From: Cupriavidus pauculus | GTDB taxonomy: Bacteria > Pseudomonadota > Gammaproteobacteria > Burkholderiales > Burkholderiaceae | DNA length: 64,000 bases | Direction of reading: 5' to 3' | NCBI RefSeq assembly: GCF_022179805.1 | Contig: NZ_BPUO01000015.1 | Coordinates: 83,100 to 147,099 of the forward strand | Shown: piece by piece, positions 61,408-64,000 of the stretch | Position numbering within the stretch: position 1 is the first letter of the stretch | Layout: each line of letters opens with the position of its first letter | The notes under the pieces: model-generated | Databases searched by the model: none | Told to the model about the DNA's origin: nothing | The model's input: only the letters and a program-made list of their open reading frames with translations | Position numbers and translations under genes: made by a program

Positions 61408-62184
61408 GTGGCCTCGCGTCGTATGCGTCAGGGTGCAGTCAGCGCGCTGTCGTTGATTGCCGTTCTGGGGCTCTGGCAGATTGCAGGCGGCTCAGGCTGG
61501 GTCGATACGCTGTTCCTTCCTCCGCCCAGTGAATTGCTCGGGACGCTGGCTGACCTGTGGCAAAACGGATATGGGCAGATTCCTCTGGCGCGCCATATCG
61601 GCATCAGTCTGGCACGCGCGTTGTCGGCGTTTGTGGTGGCTGTGGTGATTGGTGTGCCGCTCGGGCTGGCGATGGGGCTGCATGGTGGGCTCAACGCCGC
61701 GCTGAATCCGTTTGTCCAGTTCCTGCGCCCGTTGCCCAAGATCGCACTGATTCCGCTGACGATCGTTTGGCTGGGCATCGACGAGGCGTCGAAGTTCTTC
61801 CTGATCTTCATTGCCACGTTTCTGAACGTGCTCGTTGGCGCGACTGCTGCCGTGCAGGGGGTGCCGCAGGGTTATGTACGCGTGGCGCAAACACTGGGCC
61901 TTGGCAGGTGGCAGATCTTCTGGCGTGTGGTGTTTCCCCATTGCGCGGCAGATTTGTTCACCACCATCCGGCTGTCGGTAGGCATCGGCTGGACGGCACT
62001 GGTGGCGGCAGAGCTGGTGGCATCCACCTCCGGCGTGGGCTGGATGATTATCAACGCAGGGTCCTACTTGCGTACCGATGTCGTGATGATCGGCATCGTC
62101 ATTCTTGGACTGATTGGATACGCCCTGGACGTGGCGCTGGTGGCCTTGCAGCGCGCCATCGTGCCGTGGACGGGCAAGACTTGA
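61408..62184 (+). CDS. Taurine/sulfonate-type ABC importer permease
   Basis: Encodes 258 residues from a GTG two bases after the binding-protein stop. About six hydrophobic segments, with the family's PLPKIALIPLTIVWLGIDEA (EAA loop contacting the ATPase) and SVGIGWTALVAAELVASTSG, matching TauC/SsuC. The ATPase gene begins one base after its stop. Confidence 0.93.
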   Translation: MASRRMRQGAVSALSLIAVLGLWQIAGGSGWVDTLFLPPPSELLGTLADLWQNGYGQIPLARHIGISLARALSAFVVAVVIGVPLGLAMGLHGGLNAALNPFVQFLRPLPKIALIPLTIVWLGIDEASKFFLIFIATFLNVLVGATAAVQGVPQGYVRVAQTLGLGRWQIFWRVVFPHCAADLFTTIRLSVGIGWTALVAAELVASTSGVGWMIINAGSYLRTDVVMIGIVILGLIGYALDVALVALQRAIVPWTGKT

Positions 62185-62185
62185 C

Positions 62186-62971
62186 ATGGCAGACATTGTG
62201 CTCGAACGCGTGACGTTCGCTTTCGGATCACCGCGAACAGCGCAGCTTCCTGTGTTGCAGGATGTGGGCCTGCAAGTGGAGCGCGGCGAATTCGTCGTCC
62301 TGCTGGGCCCTTCGGGCTGCGGAAAATCGACGATCCTGAATCTGATTGCTGGCTTCGAGACGCCCCAGCATGGACGCATCCTGAGCCAGGGGCGCCTCGT
62401 GACCGGACCGTCTCCGTCGCGCGGCATGGTGTTCCAGCAGCCGCTGCTGTACCCGTGGTTGTCCGTCTTTGACAACGTGACGTTTGGGCCGCGCATGCTG
62501 GGATTGCCAGAATCGGAATGGCGCCAGCGTGCAACGGATCTGCTCCAGCAGATGGGGCTGCAGCGCCATCATGATGCCAGGCCCTGGGAACTGTCCGGCG
62601 GCATGAAGCAGCGCGTGGCACTGGCCCGGGCCTGGATCATGCGTCCGGAAGTGCTGTTGATGGACGAGCCGTTCGGGGCGCTGGACGCACAGACACGGTC
62701 CTTGATGCAGGAGTTGCTGCTGGAAACATGGCAGCACCTGCGAACCACCGTGGTGTTCGTTACCCACGATGTGGACGAGGCGATCCTGCTCGGCACGCGC
62801 ATTCTCGTCATGTCTGCGCGACCGGGGCGCATCCGGGAGACGATTCACGTGCCCTTTGCTGAAAGACGCGACACTGAGGGGCTTGCACTCGAAAGCGAGT
62901 ACGGTCGTATCAAGGCCCACGCGCTGCAGTTGGTGCGAGAGGAAGCCCGCCGGCATTTGGCTCTCGCGTAG
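62186..62971 (+). CDS. Taurine/sulfonate-type ABC importer ATPase
   Basis: Encodes 261 residues from the ATG at 62186. Walker A GPSGCGKSTILNLIAG, Q-loop MVFQQPLLYPWLSVFDNVTF, signature ELSGGMKQRVALARAW, Walker B EVLLMDEPFGALDAQTR and H-loop FVTHDVDEAILL. Matches TauB/SsuB. The C-terminal 25 residues resemble the usual tail. Confidence 0.95.
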   Translation: MADIVLERVTFAFGSPRTAQLPVLQDVGLQVERGEFVVLLGPSGCGKSTILNLIAGFETPQHGRILSQGRLVTGPSPSRGMVFQQPLLYPWLSVFDNVTFGPRMLGLPESEWRQRATDLLQQMGLQRHHDARPWELSGGMKQRVALARAWIMRPEVLLMDEPFGALDAQTRSLMQELLLETWQHLRTTVVFVTHDVDEAILLGTRILVMSARPGRIRETIHVPFAERRDTEGLALESEYGRIKAHALQLVREEARRHLALA

Positions 62972-63303
62972 GCGTACGCACAACGGGCCAATGGAAGCAA
63001 GGCCCGCGCCGCTGAAAACGTTGTAGTGGTGGCTTGCCGGTAGCTCGACGAGCTGGAAAGTGGCCTTGCGACGAAAGCCATGAGGATGCCACCGTTGTGG
63101 GCCAGGCGCCCGCGCGCGTGCTGAAGGATGTCGCCGCGGTCTTGGCTCGCCATGCTACGCAAAGCCGCAAGGGCCCGGACTCGGTCTCGCAGGAGGTGGT
63201 GCGGGGTGGCCCCCATTTGAAAGTCGCCCGTGAGCGCTTCACAGCTTCCACGGTTACGCGCCGCAAGACTATAGATGCAGCCTAATACCGGACCGCTCAG
63301 AGA
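62972..63303. other. Intergenic stretch, no supported gene
   Basis: About 330 bp between the importer operon and the terminator. Frames such as a plus-strand TTG frame at 63034-63285 and a minus-strand frame at 62910-63266 overlap each other and show no start signal, so no gene is called. Confidence 0.4.
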
Positions 63304-63326
63304 AGCCTCCTTCGGGAGGCTTTTTT
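63304..63326 (+). terminator. Rho-independent terminator
   Basis: AGCCTCC (63304-63310)-TTCG-GGAGGCT (63315-63321) with a UUCG-type tetraloop, followed by T6. It lies between the importer operon and the convergent LysR-type gene. Confidence 0.85.
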
Positions 63327-63362
63327 GTTGCAGCTAGGCCAATAGAACAAGCGTCCGGGTAG

Positions 63363-64000
63363 TCAGGCAGCCGCGGCCGTTTGTGCCATGGCTGCTTGCC
63401 ATACAGGCGGCGTGCCGAGGCACTGGATAAGGTGGTCGGTGAAAGCCCTCAACTTGGCCGAAGGTTTGGGCTGTGGGCGCAGCAGATAGATCCCTCCAGG
63501 CGCTTGCGGGAGAAGGCCGTCCATGTGGATTTCTTCGAGCCGGCCGGCCCCAATATCATCACCAACTGCCCAGTCAGGCATCAAGGCGATACCGAGACCC
63601 TGTAGCACGGAGAGACGCCTGGCATCGCAGTCGTCGCATTCAAGTGCAAAGGTAAGGCCGGCCACGTCAGAGGGGCTTAGTATTTCTCGCCATCCCCGCA
63701 TGCTTGAGCTGTGTCCTCGGTCAATCAGCCGATGGGTGCGCAGGTCTGCCGCATGAATTGGACGCCCTCGTTCTCGCAAATACTTCGGGGCGGCGCAAGT
63801 GATGTAGCGCTGCGAGGCTATGCGTTGCGCGATGAGCGAACTGTCAGCCTGCTGTCCCACTCGAATCACTAGGTCGAAGCGTTCCAGAACAGGGTCAACT
63901 ACCCGCTCTGTCAACTCAATCTCTACCGTCAACTCCGGGTATCGCGAATAAAGCGAGCCTAGGTGGGGGATGACGTGTCGTCGCGTGAACGCAGGAAGGC
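63363..64000 (-). CDS. LysR-type transcriptional regulator, C-terminal part (cut by window end)
   Basis: The open frame runs to the window edge, so the gene is incomplete at its 5' end; at least 212 residues are present. The visible part is the LysR effector domain: VIPHLGSLYSRYPELTVEIE, DLVIRVGQQADSSLIAQRI, ITCAAPKYLRERGRPIHAAD, GIALMPDWAVGDDIGAGRL. The winged-helix N-terminus lies outside. It converges on the importer operon; regulation of the neighbouring genes is possible but unproven. Confidence 0.9.
   Translation of the reverse strand, partial: LPAFTRRHVIPHLGSLYSRYPELTVEIELTERVVDPVLERFDLVIRVGQQADSSLIAQRIASQRYITCAAPKYLRERGRPIHAADLRTHRLIDRGHSSSMRGWREILSPSDVAGLTFALECDDCDARRLSVLQGLGIALMPDWAVGDDIGAGRLEEIHMDGLLPQAPGGIYLLRPQPKPSAKLRAFTDHLIQCLGTPPVWQAAMAQTAAAA

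Noticed and set aside
1..64000. tRNA/rRNA genes, insertion sequences or an integrase
   Set aside because: I looked for transposase and recombinase motifs among the frames and for tRNA-like cloverleaf ends; none was convincing.

Overview
The window is high-GC DNA whose gene content fits a betaproteobacterium of the Burkholderiales (Cupriavidus/Ralstonia/Burkholderia type). The parA-parB-rep block, complete type IV secretion genes and IncI1-like thin-pilus genes suggest a large conjugative plasmid or secondary replicon carrying metabolic cargo. No integrase, tRNA, rRNA or CRISPR array was seen. The taxon is inferred from gene families and is not proven.

Layout. 1-5.1 kb: two divergently oriented paralogous small coiled-coil genes, a 903-residue autotransporter, and a remnant of a GntR/UTRA regulator. 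5.2-11.5 kb: accessory minus-strand genes (a 517-residue unknown, a SlyB-like lipoprotein, a P4-type primase and several tiny genes). Several of them follow a recurring two-hairpin leader that buries the ribosome-binding site. 11.5-14.2 kb: a coiled-coil protein followed by a protein that reads as FlhD fused to FlhC, which is a candidate SetCD/AcaCD-like master activator of the conjugation genes, then a Pmp3/YqaE membrane peptide.

14.5-43.4 kb: the transfer apparatus. A minus-strand operon runs virB8-virB9-virB10-unknown-lytic transglycosylase-tcpQ-like-pilN-O-P-Q-R-S-V, with most junctions overlapping (ATGA, GTGA or TGATG), so a P-type secretion core and a type IVB pilus are co-transcribed. 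A divergent plus-strand operon carries virB11-B2-B3-B4-B5-B6, a TraI_2/MobH-like protein whose HD-type motifs are degenerate, an SXT/TOL-type coupling protein TraD, a DUF4400-like membrane protein and an unknown. No prepilin peptidase and no shufflon recombinase are present.

43.4-52.7 kb: a UvrD-like helicase, then parA, parB and a putative replication initiator. The initiator is preceded by a strongly structured leader with three hairpins sharing one loop sequence, and it contains a consensus DnaA box. About 4 kb of gene-poor DNA follows, with two matching 15-bp palindromes.

52.8-64 kb: a chimeric NYN/MbcA-like gene, then metabolic DNA. A seven-gene minus-strand operon encodes a flavin monooxygenase, a carboxymuconolactone-decarboxylase-like protein and a complete Liv-type ABC importer. 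A plus-strand taurine/sulfonate-type ABC importer and the 3' part of a LysR regulator, cut by the window edge, follow. The monooxygenase next to the sulfonate-type importer suggests scavenging of an organosulfur compound.
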